This document shows, one piece after another, positions 35,907 to 50,200 of a DNA stretch of 64,000 nt. The translations under genes were made by a program, and so were the position numbers. Source of the stretch: Nectonema munidae. Its lineage: Eukaryota > Nematomorpha > Nectonematoida > Nectonematidae. The notes under the pieces were generated by a model. That model saw only the letters and a list, made by a program, of their open reading frames with translations, was not told where the DNA came from and ran no database searches. How positions within the stretch are numbered: the stretch's first letter is position 1; each line of letters starts with the position of its first letter. Where the stretch lies: assembly GCA_030549495.1 (NCBI GenBank), contig JAUIRK010001043.1, forward strand, positions 248,001 to 312,000. Reading direction: 5' to 3'.

Positions 35907-36048
35907 GGGGGCGTGAGTAAGGTTGGTTAGATACTGGGTTTCGATAACTCAAGGTCTTGGGTTCGATCCCGCATCAAGCCTACTTTCCTCAGTTTGATAC
36001 AAGCTCGATGAAAACACCCCACTGTGGGTACCTTTACTCTTATACTGT
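35907..36048 (+). repeat. tRNA-derived SINE copy 4 (best plus-strand copy)
   Basis: Head GGGGCGTGAGTAAGG, A-box region TTGGTTAGATACTGGG, then CTCAAGGTCTTGGGTTCGAT with perfect B-box GGTTCGATCCC, then CATCAAGCCTACTTTCCTCA and CGATGAAAACACCCCACTG with GGTACCTTTACTC at the tail. The head can be read as a tRNA-like pol III promoter; the tail is not a tRNA. Confidence 0.88.
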
Positions 36049-36479
36049 AAAAATCTTTAATGTGGAAATGGTTGTTATTTAGCTTTCTTGATGTTTTACC
36101 AGCTTCTTGCAAGAAAGGATTTGAATTGAAGAATGCTATTCCTTTCTCAATAATCCAATCATTTAAAATGATTTCTTTTGCTTTTTGCTTCTTTCCCAGA
36201 TGTTCATTTTTCAGCGAAGTTTGTTTTGAAGTTGAGTGCTTCTTTATAAATTATAAGTTCTTAAAAGTTTCGCTATCATTTGGTATATGATATTTCAAAT
36301 AATGATAAAAACTAAACACTTTTTATTTTGTAATGAATTTTTGTCTGGGAACATAAACCGCAAAATTAAGGAAAAGCTGGAACAAAAATGCATTTGAAAT
36401 TATAATCACAAAATTTAATTAAAAAACTATGCCAATTATAATCACGTTTATTTTACCTTTTTCAATTATGTTAGAAAGA

Positions 36480-36499
36480 GGGGGGGGGGGGGGGGGGGG
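36480..36499. repeat. poly-G run (20 bp)
   Basis: Twenty G in a row. Confidence 0.9.
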
Positions 36500-37389
36500 T
36501 CAAAGGATATGTTTGCCACCCCGAGTCCATGACCCTGCCTGCAGACGTATGTGTTGATATTAGTGTGATTTATCTAGAAAAATTTTGCTTGTCTCGAAAA
36601 AAGGCTTAGCTGTTATTAAGTTCTAAAATCTAAGCTATGTATTCCTTTTACAATGAAATTCGATTAATAATAATAATAATCAATCCAATTTGGACATTTT
36701 TCGGAATGTAGGTCATGAATCTTAAAATCAAAATCGCAAAAATGGAAAACGCGAAAACTATATTCCAAATTTGTCATCGTACTAACATTGACCTATCAGC
36801 TAACAAGCGACTTGTTAATTAACCAAAACAGAATGTCTCATGGAATTCCAACTTCAAAAATTCCTGGAAAACCCGGACATCTAGAAGCTCTACTGGTTCA
36901 GAATGATCAAATATGATTGGATAAATTCTTTTTCCTCTTTCATCCAATCATTATGCAATAACTAATAAATAACCACATTGGATTGGTCACACAGAGTTGA
37001 TTTTAGCGCCGGATTTTTTGCATATAGAAGTTATTCAAGGTGAAAGAGAAGAAGAAGAAGAAGAAGCACTTTGCTACAGAACAGTGTTTAATACAATTAT
37101 GCAAAATAGTAGCAGAGGACAAAGACCGAAATTGGAATGAAAGGAAGCATCTAAATGACCCATTGTCAGTCACCAAGGTTCGACAATGTTGATGAGTGAG
37201 TGTGAGTCAGTATTTAGACGCAAATAAATGAATCATTGTGAGTATCTCAGAAGGCACGCGCTCATAGCTAAAACAATATCATATAACCGAGGAATCAATC
37301 AATACTTCAATATAATACCTTGTTAATGAGACACTTAATTTTTATAAGTGGTAGAGAGATATAGAATGCAAAATGTTTATTCTCTTTTA

Positions 37390-37412
37390 TGTGTGTGTGT
37401 GTGTGTGTGTGT
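37390..37412. repeat. (TG)n microsatellite
   Basis: Eleven TG units. A second tract lies at 37494-37511. Confidence 0.9.
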
Positions 37413-37890
37413 TTGTTTTAATGTGATTGGCCTATATATTTGTCAGAATAAATATTTATTTGCACTTTCATCAAAATCATTTAAAATCTCTCTCTGTGTG
37501 TGTGTGTGTGTTTTAGTGAGAGATATTCATATTCTCACATGTTCTGCATATTTCACATTAAATATTTGCTTTAAAACATTATATACCAAAATGAAGTCGA
37601 CTTACTTTTAATATTGGTTTTTATTGGTATTTATTTGGTTCAAAGGTGCAATTGGTAACTCACACTTACTAACAACTTGATGAAAAAGGAACAACACAAA
37701 GATCAAAAAGTGAAGCGAGCGCTTGATGCCATCCTCCTCTGCAAGCACTGCTGATGACTCCTTTGCAGGATCGATAGAATCATCTTTTTGTCGTCATCAT
37801 CACTATCCAACTTCTACTACTCTTCCATAACGTGAATATAGCTTGTGCTGGTATGAAAGAGCAAATGATCACTATCTAGTTTCCCTCACT

Positions 37891-37907
37891 CTTTGCAGTC
37901 TTAAAAG
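37891..37907 (+). promoter_or_regulatory. possible 5' leader acceptor and start context
   Basis: CTTTGCAG followed by TCTTAAAAG then ATG. The pyrimidine-rich CCCTCACTCTTTGCAG looks like a 3' splice site 9 bp before the start, suggesting an intron in the 5' leader. An in-frame second Met at 37923 is an alternative start. Confidence 0.35.
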
Positions 37908-38264
37908 ATGTCACTGATCAAGATGTCAAGTGGCTGTTCAGTTGGCGTCATCAATCTTTGCTTGTGTACCACGATCTTCATCTCCATACTGGCACCCTCA
38001 AACATATGGGCCAAGAAAATTGAGATTGACGGGGACATCATTTTAGGTGGGCTTTTTCCCGTGCACAAAGCATCCCCTCCCCCCTACTACTGCGGCAATA
38101 TCAAGGAAGAAAAGGGGATTCAGCGGTTGGAAGCGATGCTGTACGCAGTGGATCAAGTGAATGAAAATCCGAACATCCTTCCGAACATCAAGATTGGCGT
38201 CCAGATCCTGGACACGTGTTCCACCGACACATATGCTTTGGAGCAAACGATGCTTTACTTGCAG
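37908..38264 (+). CDS. mGluR exon 1 (signal peptide and start of ligand domain)
   Basis: 119 codons ending at donor GTAAAT in phase 0. Residues about 13-36 are hydrophobic (VINLCLCTTIFISILAPS) and act as signal peptide, with cleavage likely near NIWA-KK. The rest matches the start of the Venus-flytrap domain including the conserved Cys in YYCGNI and in LDTCSTDTYALEQ. Confidence 0.95.
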
Positions 38265-41200
38265 GTAAATCTTTCTAAAGTTCTTCCTCTTATCTCCCTG
38301 TGTTTTTAGCAATGGAACTGATTTTTAGTCTTGTGAAAGAACAAACTTATTTGCACTTTTTTTCAAAAATTAAAAGAGTTTATTATTATTTAAATAATAT
38401 CGCACTACTTTATTAAAAAAAATGGACACTAAATTTTTATAAATTATTGCATTAGGAGGCGTTAGTAGACACTTGGTTTCGGCAACTCAAGGTTTTGGGT
38501 TCGAACCCGCATCAAGCCTAATTTCCACATATTTCGATACAAGCTGCACACTTGTTCCTTCTCTTTAATAAAATTAAAAAATAATAATAATAATAAAACG
38601 TGTCTTTTAAAACTAATGACAAAGTATCTGCTTACCTAATTGACTAGCTAGTTAATTGATATTCTAGCTTAAAAGTTTAATTAGTTAATTCATACTTTTT
38701 TCCTCTAAACAACATTGCAAGTCTGAAATATACAGCATAAACATTTTATACCCGCTGAGTTTTTCAGTTTTTTTTCTATCGTATATATTATTGAATGGGA
38801 AAATTTGAAAACTAAAATCTACTTCATTGTGAACATTTTAAAAAAAACATTTATCGAACTGCTTTTCACTGCTTTTGGGCAATATGGTTGAAGAAATTTT
38901 TTGACTTTTCTAGGCTTTTAAAGATGAAGAATCCACGGACACTTTTTTATTTAAAAAAAAAATTAAATATGAGAATGAGAATAAAAATTATATTTTTCTC
39001 CCAGTGTTTAACCTTATCAAGGTTTCAGAAAGATATTAAAAAAACGGAGTAAATTAGGATATTTTCTGCTCAAAAATGCAAAATTTTCTGCGCCACATCT
39101 GGGAGTATTTTCCAACACTGCACATATGTTGTGGAGGACTGTTTTAAGGGTTGTATTAATTCGAGGAGATATTTAAAGACGCGTTCTTTGCCTTTTCTTT
39201 AAATGCATAAATTCACGTTTTTTTTATAAAAACATTACTATTAAAATCACAACTTACCTTTTTTTTAAATATAATTCTGTACTTCTTTCCTTTTTTGAGT
39301 AACATTTAGAGTCATTTAGCAGTTAATGGATAATTGTCAACCTATGACAACTTTAAATTTGATGAACAGATTTTATCTCAAAAATCTTAGGCTTCACTTT
39401 GACTTGTATGAAATAGAGTGAATATAAAACATTTGCCAATGCTATAGTCTCACTTGAAAATGAATCAAAAATATAGCCTTCCAATAATATTGTGTGCGAA
39501 TATGAGATAAAAAACAGTTTTTATACAAACCAGAAAGATGCTACGACTTTTTAGAATTTCTCCGAAAATATTCATTCTGAAATTGGTTCTCTTTTATTCC
39601 TTTCTTGTTGCGGAAGTTTTATTGCATGCATTCTCATTTTCATTTGGCGAGCTTGATCTTCTTCGCTCGTTTTTAGGTATGATTTGTCTAGAGACCTTTT
39701 TGTTTCATTCTCAAGACGAAAATTGGTTGACAATTAGTATATATTGAATGTAATACAGGGTGGCGTGGCGTGTCCTAGTTTTTGCATGTGATATATAGGA
39801 AGAGAAGTAGTGAAAAGCACTCATAGAATTACTATCGGTTCTAGGAAAGTTTCCCAACACTGAACATTTTGCCTAGCATCTCTTACATCTCTTGCCATTT
39901 GTTTATGCCTTGGCATTGGAGTGCATTAGGGTTTCATCAATGAAAAGACACATATGACACCCTACCAACCTACCCTTACACTCGTCAGTAGATAATAATT
40001 TATAATAAATTGAAAGATAAAATATTCAAAAAAAAAAAATTAAAAAACTTGCCTGGAATTGTGCAAGGTAAAAGTTTTTATAATCTACAATGATCTAATT
40101 TCATTTTGAAGCTTTAGGAGATGCCAATTTGAATAAATTATAGGAATAGGAGCCATATTTTTAATCTTTCAAGCTCCAACTTCGACTCTATCTTGGCAAA
40201 TCCTTTGGCTCTGCCGACTCCCAAGCCCTGATTGTAAGACCCACGATGTCATTGAAAATATTTGTTAGAAGATAAATTGTATCAATATTCTTCTATTTTT
40301 TTTATCCAGAATCTTATGTTCATGAATCCCGGAATTTCTTTCATCTTTTTTTTAGTTCTCCTTTTTTTTCTTCTCGGTGCGCCCCAAAAATTTACGTAGA
40401 AAATATCATTTGTGAGCCATGGCTTAAAATTTGATATATCTGGATTTTCACTTTCCCATATCAAAAATGATCAATTTTCCCTTATTACCTTTCGTGTATC
40501 AATAAGTTTTTTTGGAAAAGTTATTTGTCGCTTACGCATTGTCTGGTGTTTTCAGCTTCATTCAACTCAGCCAAACAAAATTTAGTGATGTTTAGGCAGA
40601 AGTGTGAGAGGATGATTCAACCTCACATTGAAGGCTTTTTAATTGCGAGAGAATGCAAAAAAAAAGAAAGAATGACATTTGCAGTGTGCAGTAGTCTGAA
40701 AAAAGTTTTTTTAAAAAAAAACCATTTTTATTGAACACATTCCTAAACTATCATAAATAATATTAGAACATGTATGTAATTGGATATTACACGCAAGTAT
40801 ATGTATACTTCATCAATGCAACACTTGATTAATGAAACAATGATGATGATGATGATGATTTTTGATTCTTTTCCCTCAAGTATTTTGTCTCAGCTTTTGT
40901 GCCTATCTCACACTTCACGTGCTGTATAAAATGTTTTACCATAGCATGTCTCCTAACTTTCTGGCACTTCTTTGGTTACTCTCTACTCATAATATTTTGG
41001 GTGAGCCCAATTTCTTCCTCAAATTAGCTTTCCTTTCGCGGCAAAAGTCCCATTTGTATAACATTTTGAAGCGAAACTCTCAATATCATTTGCGAAAAGT
41101 TTCGTTTTTTGAAAGATAAATGAATTATATATTTTTCATTCTAACTAAACCGTTAAATTCGTTGAATTATTTTTACTTTGTTTCGGAAAAGTTTCGCTTT

Positions 41201-44200
41201 ATTTCGCATTATTTCGGGAAAACGTTGCCCGCTACTATGCTAGTTATGCATTACGCGCAATCATCCTAGCTAAGGATGCTTTTGGGCCAATATTACACAT
41301 ATGTGTAAAATGTACACACCCCTATACACATATTCAACGTACATCTAGAGCTCTGAGACTAATTGTCGGCAGTTTTATTATCCTGGCTCAAAGCGTCTAC
41401 AAAGCACAATGGTGATTCCTCTTATATCAATGTGAGCTTGGAGAAAGAGAATTTTCATCAATAATAATAAATGTTGCGCATTGATTCACAAAATTGATTA
41501 TGATCACCTTTTTGCGTGAAAGAGCGCATGGCGTTTTCCATTTTGTGATGTCTGTGTGCTTCTCGTGTTTAATTATTTACAAGGAGCAAGGTAAAACAGA
41601 AAGGAAGAAGCCATGCTCTTGCATTCAATATTTAATCTTTGCGCTTACCTTCTCATCTCCTTTGTGTGTCGGAAGAAATTCTCTTTCATTGAATGAATGT
41701 GCGCAAAATGTGTCTTTTTTAGATATTGTCCAATTCCTCTCATTTCGTGTGATAATAATAATAATCATAACAAACTACTGACCCTGGAGTCTTATGATCT
41801 AAACACTTCTACATCTTTTTTAAGTTAAAAAACATATTTTTTTAAACTTTTTTTATCAAATGTATTAATAAAAATTAGAATGATTATACTTTTTTGGGCG
41901 AAAATCCTTGCTGATCTTGTGGTAAAAAATTAAGCCTAGATAATTTTAATAAAATATCTGTTAAAATATAGTTACTGTAAATTAAGAAAGCAAACTTTTT
42001 GGAAGGTAGTACCTTCATTTAAAAATAAATCAGATAGATTCCCAAAATTCATTTGAACCATTTTCTTTGTTATCAACATGATTGAGTACACATACCTGTG
42101 ATTCACAGTTTCAGAGTTTTTATTTACGAGGAAGTGTAAAACAACTTCACATGCCTTCTCCATGAAGTAAATTTTTTACGTTAAATATCTAGAATCTTTC
42201 AAAATATTTAACTTTTCATTTTCTCTATATGATATTTTTTCTTCAATATGAACTGTATACTCTTCAAGTTTTTACACAAAATTTGAAGGTCAGAAGAAGC
42301 TTTGCCAGATTAATAGAGAAAATGAGTATCGAATGAACCGAGCTTTCTAAACCAAAGCACTTTTTCTTATTTCCCATTTTTCTCTTATTTATAAAAAGCC
42401 ATTAAATTATAAAAAAAATTTAGACAAAAAATTTTAAACAATTTTTTAAAAAAAAATTATATATCTGTATTTTTTGCCCAATTTAAAGTTGAATGAATTT
42501 TTGGGAGAGAACAATTTATTTATCATCCGTTCTTTCACCATGTGTTTGGAATTAAATAGACCAAATTTAAATTATTTTTTTTATTTTTTTTTTGGTTATA
42601 TAGACCAGCTGTTCAGATAGGGAATGAAAGATTGACACTTTTGAAACATTTTCTTGTGAACCATATTTCACTGATCACGCATCCTTAAACTTTTATTTCC
42701 TATGCTAAAATTTTTCAATTATTCGATCTCTATAACCTAAATTTCAAATACTGTTAATTGAATAATAAAAAAATTGATAGCACTACTAATAATTGCCAAA
42801 TTGGTATTCCGTAATGCACGAAACTTGATAAAAGTTGTAGAATGTCTTTGGTTTCCTTCAAACAGATAAAAATGACATCTTTTTTGCATATGGTAACGCA
42901 TGCCACATGTTCAATTTCTTACCTTAATTTTGATTGGCGTTGAGTATTCATGGTTTTTATAAGTGTTTTTCCATTTTGTTGTACATTTTTGGTAAAAGTT
43001 TAACATTATATCAGTACTACCGTTCATATAATAATTGTACTTATTATAGTTGTTTCCGATTACAATCATTTTCAAGTTCAATTTTCGTTTGTAATGAGGA
43101 TTCAAGTAACTCGAAACACAATTTGCTAAACTGATTCATATGGTAAAAAAGTTTTAGCTTTTTTTAAAAAATCAAAACAGTGTTGCAATGATTTGTATAG
43201 ATTATAACATCATCACCATTGTGTTTTATATACCACGCTATGCACGGATGTAAGCTATGTAATGTAGTATTTGTTTTGTTTTATTGATAATGTCAAACTA
43301 TATGTGTACTGAATGAATGAATGAATGTTTTTCACGTCATACTTTGGATCTTCTTCATAAGTGACGCGTTTCTAACAAACGATATGTGTGTAAACGAACT
43401 GAATGTTTGATGTCATAGACCAGCAGTGTTTCCGTAGTGACGCGGCGTTTGTCACTTAGCATGCGTATATAAATGCGTGCTTTGCACATTGAGTTCATTT
43501 TGCATTTTTGAAAGTTAAATTCTTTTCACTGTTCTCATAAGTATTTTACAGTTTCTTGATTGTAATTTGCAAAAGTTATAAAAAAGTTAATGAAAAAAAG
43601 GTTTAATCTTGAAAGCCCTTGATTTAATTGTTAATAATAGTCAAGAAGCTTCACTTTATATAACACCTCGTGCTAATGAATCAAAGAATTCTGAAACCGT
43701 TGAAGACTCTGCAGATGATGTTCCAAACTTTTCTCGTAAAAGGCTTGAAAGTGAAGCAGAAATCGTTTTTTACGATGTTGAAGAAGACGATACAAGCTTT
43801 GATGAAAGTTTTGATTCTAATGTAGAATCATGGGTAGAAGGAGAAGTGCTGAATTTGAAAACAACTTCAAAATCATCAGACTGATGAGACACCTGCTTCA
43901 AGTTCCAATACCACATTTGAATCAGCTTCCCAAGTATTTAATTTATTAAAAAGGTTTTAGTTAAGTTTTCTAAAAGATATGCGGTCTTTAAAAACTCTAA
44001 TTTTTTTTATAATTATTGAAGAGTTTAGGGTTTTTTCCCATTATAATTTTAAGTGGTTATGTCAAATGTCGAAAAAGGTGTATGTATTGGGAAAGTGATA
44101 GAGAAGATACAAACAACCAAGCACTTTGTAGAGCTATGTCTCGTAGCAGATTTTCAGAAATTTTAAAATACATATATTTTTGCGATAGAGCAACCTTAAC

Positions 44201-47200
44201 CCAGGAGTATGAAAAAAATAATGATAAAATTTTAAAAATAAGACCAATTGTTAAAAATTTGAAATACTTTTTTAAAAAATTCTATCCACTTTTCAAAAGA
44301 TTTGATATTGATGGAAGCATGGTGTCCTATTATGGAGGTTATGGGTCTGGAATAAAGCAAGCATTGAGAAACAAACCGATAAGATTTGGTTATAAAGTTT
44401 TTTGTTTAAATACAGACTTAGCTTATTTACGAAATTTTGAGATATGCCAAGGTAAAAGTTGTGCTATAAAACCATTTACTCCAAAGAGTTTGGAGTTAGC
44501 GCTGGTGTAGCTTTAAGTCTGATAGATGAAAATTGGAAGTACAAACACCTTTTAGACCGATTAAAAAATTGTAAGTTTGAAAAAAAATTAGTAGAAAGAG
44601 ATTCTTATCATGTTACAGTTGAAATGGTTTCAAAAGTCTCTGTTGTTTCATGGAAGGAGAATGCAAACGTTAATGCTGCCTCTAATGTAACAAGTGTTTT
44701 TCCAATGAAAAAGGCTAAAAAATGGTTCGTCTCTTCAAGAAAAAAAGTTGATTTGGATATTCCTATTTCTGTGCTTTTAATCATCAAAATATGGATGCCT
44801 TACTGACTCAATGAATCACATCATTTCTTTATGCTGATCTGTGATTCGATCGAAAAAAATGGCATCTTCCATTAGTGGTTTTATGTAGAAAGTTTGGAAG
44901 TAAACCGGCATCAAAAAGAGTGTCAGGAGAAGCGAGGTATGACAATATTGGTCATATTGTAAAGAAAAAAGACAAAAGAACAAGATGCGCTCATTGTAAA
45001 TCTCAAAAGTGTTTTATTTGTTCTCTACATGTCAATTGCTTTGATATCTTTCATAAAAATGATTTTTATTATAAATAAATTTATTTTTAACACTAATTTT
45101 GGTATGTTATGTTTTATACATTTTTGAAATTTTTTAAAATTTATCTATTTCCTTCAAAATAAAAAGTTAAACAAAAATAAGAAATTGACTATAAATGTTC
45201 ATTTTTAAAGTAATTATCATTTTATTTTTCATTTATAAAATGATCTATATTCATGTTTTTTATCTCTCACAATTTTAACTTTTTCATTGTAATTTTTGAC
45301 ATTACTATAACGCTTTTTAGATAGAAATTTTTAGATTCAAGTAGTTTTTTTTGCATTCAATTTTTCCTCATGATTAAAAGTTATTAACAATATCATTTAT
45401 CAAAGTTTAGCTAATTTAACTTTTTAAATAAAAAATATTAAAATACCCTAAAAAACTTTTTTTGTTATGCAACTAATATAAAACCTAAACTAAAACCTTT
45501 ATTTTTTAAAATGTAGCTTGTTATTAGTTTAAAACTAAAATTTTTAAATTGAATGAATCTTCACATTAAGTACCAGTGTTGGATTTGCGCAACGTTCTCT
45601 AATCTTTTGTCGCATATGAATATGGTGTTTGTTTTAGATTGAAGAAAAGTCAAAGAATGATAAATTAGCAACTATAAATAAATATATAAATGGAAAATTA
45701 GCAAATATAAATGAGATTTTTTAAGAAGGTATACAGAAGTGGGAATAAAATACGTTTTAAGTTCCATGTGTTGCTGCCCTAATTATTTCTTCGCGCATTG
45801 CCGACACTACATCTATGATTCAAGTTTAACCAAAAAAAAATGAAAAAAATAATGAATATATTTGAAACTTGATAAAAAAATTTGATAAAAAAAATGATTC
45901 ATTCTTATTTGCTCATCAGTCGACACGGACAAAATCAGTAATCAGTGGTACCTTCATTATTTGTATTTATAGTGGGCTTTGGATTATGAAAATCCAAAGA
46001 CTGTTTCTGCTTTTATTCCTGCTTTTCAAAGCACTACACTTTGTATTCCTTCATCTTCGAACAGAATTAAGATATTATAACATTTTAAATTGACATAGAA
46101 TTTAGACTTTGCATCTTTCAGATATTACAATTCATGGTTTGTATTAAAACTATCTCTCAAAAATATTGGAACTATGAGGAAAGGAGGCTTGATGGGACCT
46201 GAGACCTTGATTTATCGAAACCAGCATCTAACCAATCTTACTCCCATCCCAGTTGTGTTTCACATCTTTTTCGGACATATTCTTCTTCTTCAATTCACAT
46301 GTTGTTTACTATTTAAGATTTGGTTGATTTTTTAAAAAAAAATTCAAGATGCCTACATTTATATATTTTTTAGTTTTTCGCATAATCAACTGAGAGTGAG
46401 AAAGAGAAGAGAAATGTCATTCTACTTGGCTAATTTCAAAATTTTAACTTTCAAGTCTTTCCAAGTAAAGTATAAATTAATTAGAGTTTTTATTATGCCT
46501 ATGGATACCACTATCTATCTCTTTCTCTCTCTCTCTCTGTGTTTGTGTGATTTTGAACATTGGCATTGCCTAGCACTGCACATTACCTAGTGGAAAGTAA
46601 GTTAAGCAGAAAATATATTCATTAAACGCGCTAATTTTTGCTTCTCGCTGAGACAAAATTTATGGATGTTTTAATTAACTTTATTGAATTTTCCAGCAAA
46701 CGCTTCTAGCAACAACCCCCATCTGTTGTACTTTGTTTGCACTGCACAACAATCTTCACAAGTTTGCACTTTTATCCTTATTCAGTATTCCAATCAAAAA
46801 TTCTTCCGCCTTGAAAGGAACTGAGGAGAAATTTTTTTTTTAATTTTTTTTCAATATTAATGAGAAAAAAAACTTTGTATGATCTTCAAGGGTTCGTTGA
46901 CCCTTTTGGTTGTGATTCCGTGATTTTAAAGGAAGAAAAACGGATTAAAAATAGTAACAGCTTGTAATTTGATAGAAGTCATTTTTATTCCGAAAAGAAG
47001 ATCTTTTGCTTTTGACAGTACAACATTTATTATTTAATCGCTAATCTGCCTTGAATCTTTATTTCATAAAATCAGGATATTTATTAAGACAAATTATAAA
47101 TAAAAAGTTTGTAATTGTATGAAAAAAATAAGTAAAAATTGACGAATGTCAAGGTGATATTGAATCTGGAGAATATGTGTACTAGAGGAGTCAAGCAAAG

Positions 47201-50200
47201 GTTTTCTTGATTTTTTTTTACATTTTACGGCATAAAAAGAAATTAGCCGTTCATCTCTTTCTAAAATTATGGCAATGCTGATTTTCAATGTCAATAACTT
47301 TAAGTTATTCTTGTGATTGGCTATTTTTATTACATGTTAAAAAAGCTAGATCCTTAATGAAATGGGAAAAAGCATGAACATGGAGAAATTGGTCTTTCAT
47401 AAATTCGCTAGATTTTATCTTTTCTTCGTTTTATCTTGTTTCTTGTTCAAACGTTTTTTTTTCTTTGAGTAGGAGAACTTTCGTTTTTATGTAAAAAAAT
47501 TATATTCAAAATATTTCAATATAAAACAAAATTTCACATTTTTTAATCTTCTATAAGTAAAGGTCACAGTTGCGTCACTTATATCGAACTATGAAGAAAG
47601 TAGGCTTGATGCCGGTTCGAACCCAAGACCTTGAGTTATCAACACCAAATGAGTGTATCTAACCAACCTTACTCACTCCCTCTTCCTATATGTAAGTAAA
47701 TAAAAACGAAGAAAAGATGAAAAAACGAGCTTTTGCATGAAACGTCATTTCTTTTCCACGCGTACAAATAGTTTGGTCCATTCGAGTCGCTTCATTTTAA
47801 CGCTTTAGGAGCATTTTCAAATTAACGCATTTTATATATCTTTTCAAACATATGTTAAAAAGAGCCAATCAGATGTCCAACTCAGGGTTATTGACATTAG
47901 AATCAACAGGCGTAAGTAAGGTGCATATAACTTTAACTTTTAAAGTTTGCCTTGAGACTTTGTCTTTCAAGTATATGGAGATGTTTTGGAAATAATAGAG
48001 ATGTTTTTTTCTTACCTACATAACTCTACTTAATTCCAAGTGAAGTATGTCAGCTTTTTCCTTCTTGCTTCATTTCTACGTTAGCGTGATTGATTTATCT
48101 TCACCTGTCAGCGAGTAGAACAAAAAATATTCATCCAAATACTTTTATTCCTCAACGTTTGCATACTCATTTTATATTCTTGTTTCATCATTATAAAAAA
48201 AACAAAAAAAGTCGATATATGTATAAAAAAATTCCTCTCATTCATTCCACGTGATCATCATGATGATGATGATGATGATGAAGCAAATTAAAAATATTCA
48301 GCACTCATCAAAATTCAAGTTTCAAGCTTCATTCACGATATATATGACTGAAGTCTTGCTTTATTTGTGAGATTTCAGCTTTTGAAGAATTTTAATTCTT
48401 TCTTTCACTTTTAAATATATGATTTTGTCCAACTCCAAATAATCTAAATCCGAAAAAATGCAATTCAAAGAAAAATGTTTTTTTTTGTCTATTACCACAA
48501 TGTCAGATTTTAAATGGGCGAAACTTTTTCTGGTCCAAATTTATACATCTTTTTACTTTCCGAATTTTCCCCCATCTTCGCCCCTCCCTTCCCCAATTTT
48601 TATTAAAAATATCTCTAATAAAATTTTATATAATAAAATATTTTATATAATGTGTACATCCTCTTAACATCAGCCAGCATCCGCAATTTTCGAACATGTT
48701 TCTTTTTCTATATACCGCAAAGTTTTTCTCAGAATTTTTCAAAGTTTACTCTATCCAAAATTTTTATGATAAAAAAGTACATCTTTATGATAACACATAT
48801 GGTACATTGAAATCTTCTCTCTTAATTTTTAAGAAGTATGAAACTTGCGTATATATATTGTATGACATCTATCATTTTTAAAGTAAAGAGATTTACTTTG
48901 AGATATAGTTATTTAAGAACTTCTTTCTTCCTAATCTACCATCATTTTATTGACATCACAAGCATCCACCAAATCTCTTATATCTGTGCTTGAAAGAGTT
49001 CATTTATTCTTCAATATGACAAATTTAAGTAGTTCTATGTCAAGCGAAAGACAAATACTTATTCTAAAAAGTCTCCGTTACTAGAAAATACTTTGCAAAT
49101 TGTTGACTATTCTTCATTGAGCTTTGAAAGATGAGGGAAAGAAGGATGAAAGAGAAAATGCACATATGTTATTTCAAAAACAATTTCACACAAATATATA
49201 CAAAGAAGATGCGGAAACTTTGCAATTCATTGCAGGCTCTTTTGCATCACTTCTAAGAGACATGATAAATATTCTGAAACTTCTTAAATAACGACTTTTA
49301 AGTAAATGAATGGACGTTGAAATCTAGTGCATCTAAAATATTTCCCAAATATGAAAAATGCGCGTAATTATAAAGACATCTTTTAGAATTGGTTTGAAAT
49401 TGCTTGCACAATAATTTTCCTTTTTCAAAAGATTTTTGTGGAAATGAGTCAATAATGAATTGAACAGTCCTTTAATTTGTTTTTATGTAATGGTTTGAGG
49501 CCCGCATGGCAAAGTTTCTGGCAAATTGACTAGCAATATCATATCAAAACTGTCATGATTTTGCAAATTTATTGATCTGTTAATTCTACTGTACATATGT
49601 TTTAAAGTAGTTTTGTATCTTTGATCTCCTCTTAAACTTTGTCTACACACCAAGTGTCCATTACAGTCGCACATTAGAAATATGCGGGTTCAAACGACCA
49701 TACTCTATTTTTGAGTATATAAACGTATATACCATTTTTCATTTTGTTGCGGTCCGCTAGTCCAATCTTGGCTCTTAATTTGACCCCTTGTTAAAAAAGG
49801 TTGAGAACCACCATTCTACACTGTAGTTTTTTTATAAACCCATAACTTAGTTATTTGTGTTTAAGTTAAGTTTTTTTATGATTGCCATTATCATTTCCGT
49901 TTTCTACAACGCGGATTCTCATATGGGAGGGAGCGTAAATTCAACCCTTGGAGGTAAAAAACTGTTTAGTAGGGGTTAAAAAGTTACCTAAAAAAGTATA
50001 TCAAACTGTCTTTTAATAAAAATGATTATTTGAAGCATAAACAAATGAACCTCATCTCTTTATATCTTTTATAAAATTCTTTTTTTATAAAAAAAAAATA
50101 ATAAAATTGTATCCATTACTTTTATATCTGATTATTATCATCACCTTTTTTTGTACCGGTGAAATATTTTTGCATGAAAGTATAAAAAAAAATTTTTTTT

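Larger units (their letters stand above)
36049..37890. other. intergenic stretch upstream of the glutamate receptor
   Basis: Contains a 20-bp G-run (36480-36499), a GAA-rich patch (37049-37066) and two (TG)n tracts. No gene was recognised. Confidence 0.5.

Noticed and set aside
35907-36000. tRNA gene
   Set aside because: A and B boxes are present but the rest does not form a tRNA and the sequence is repeated as a SINE.
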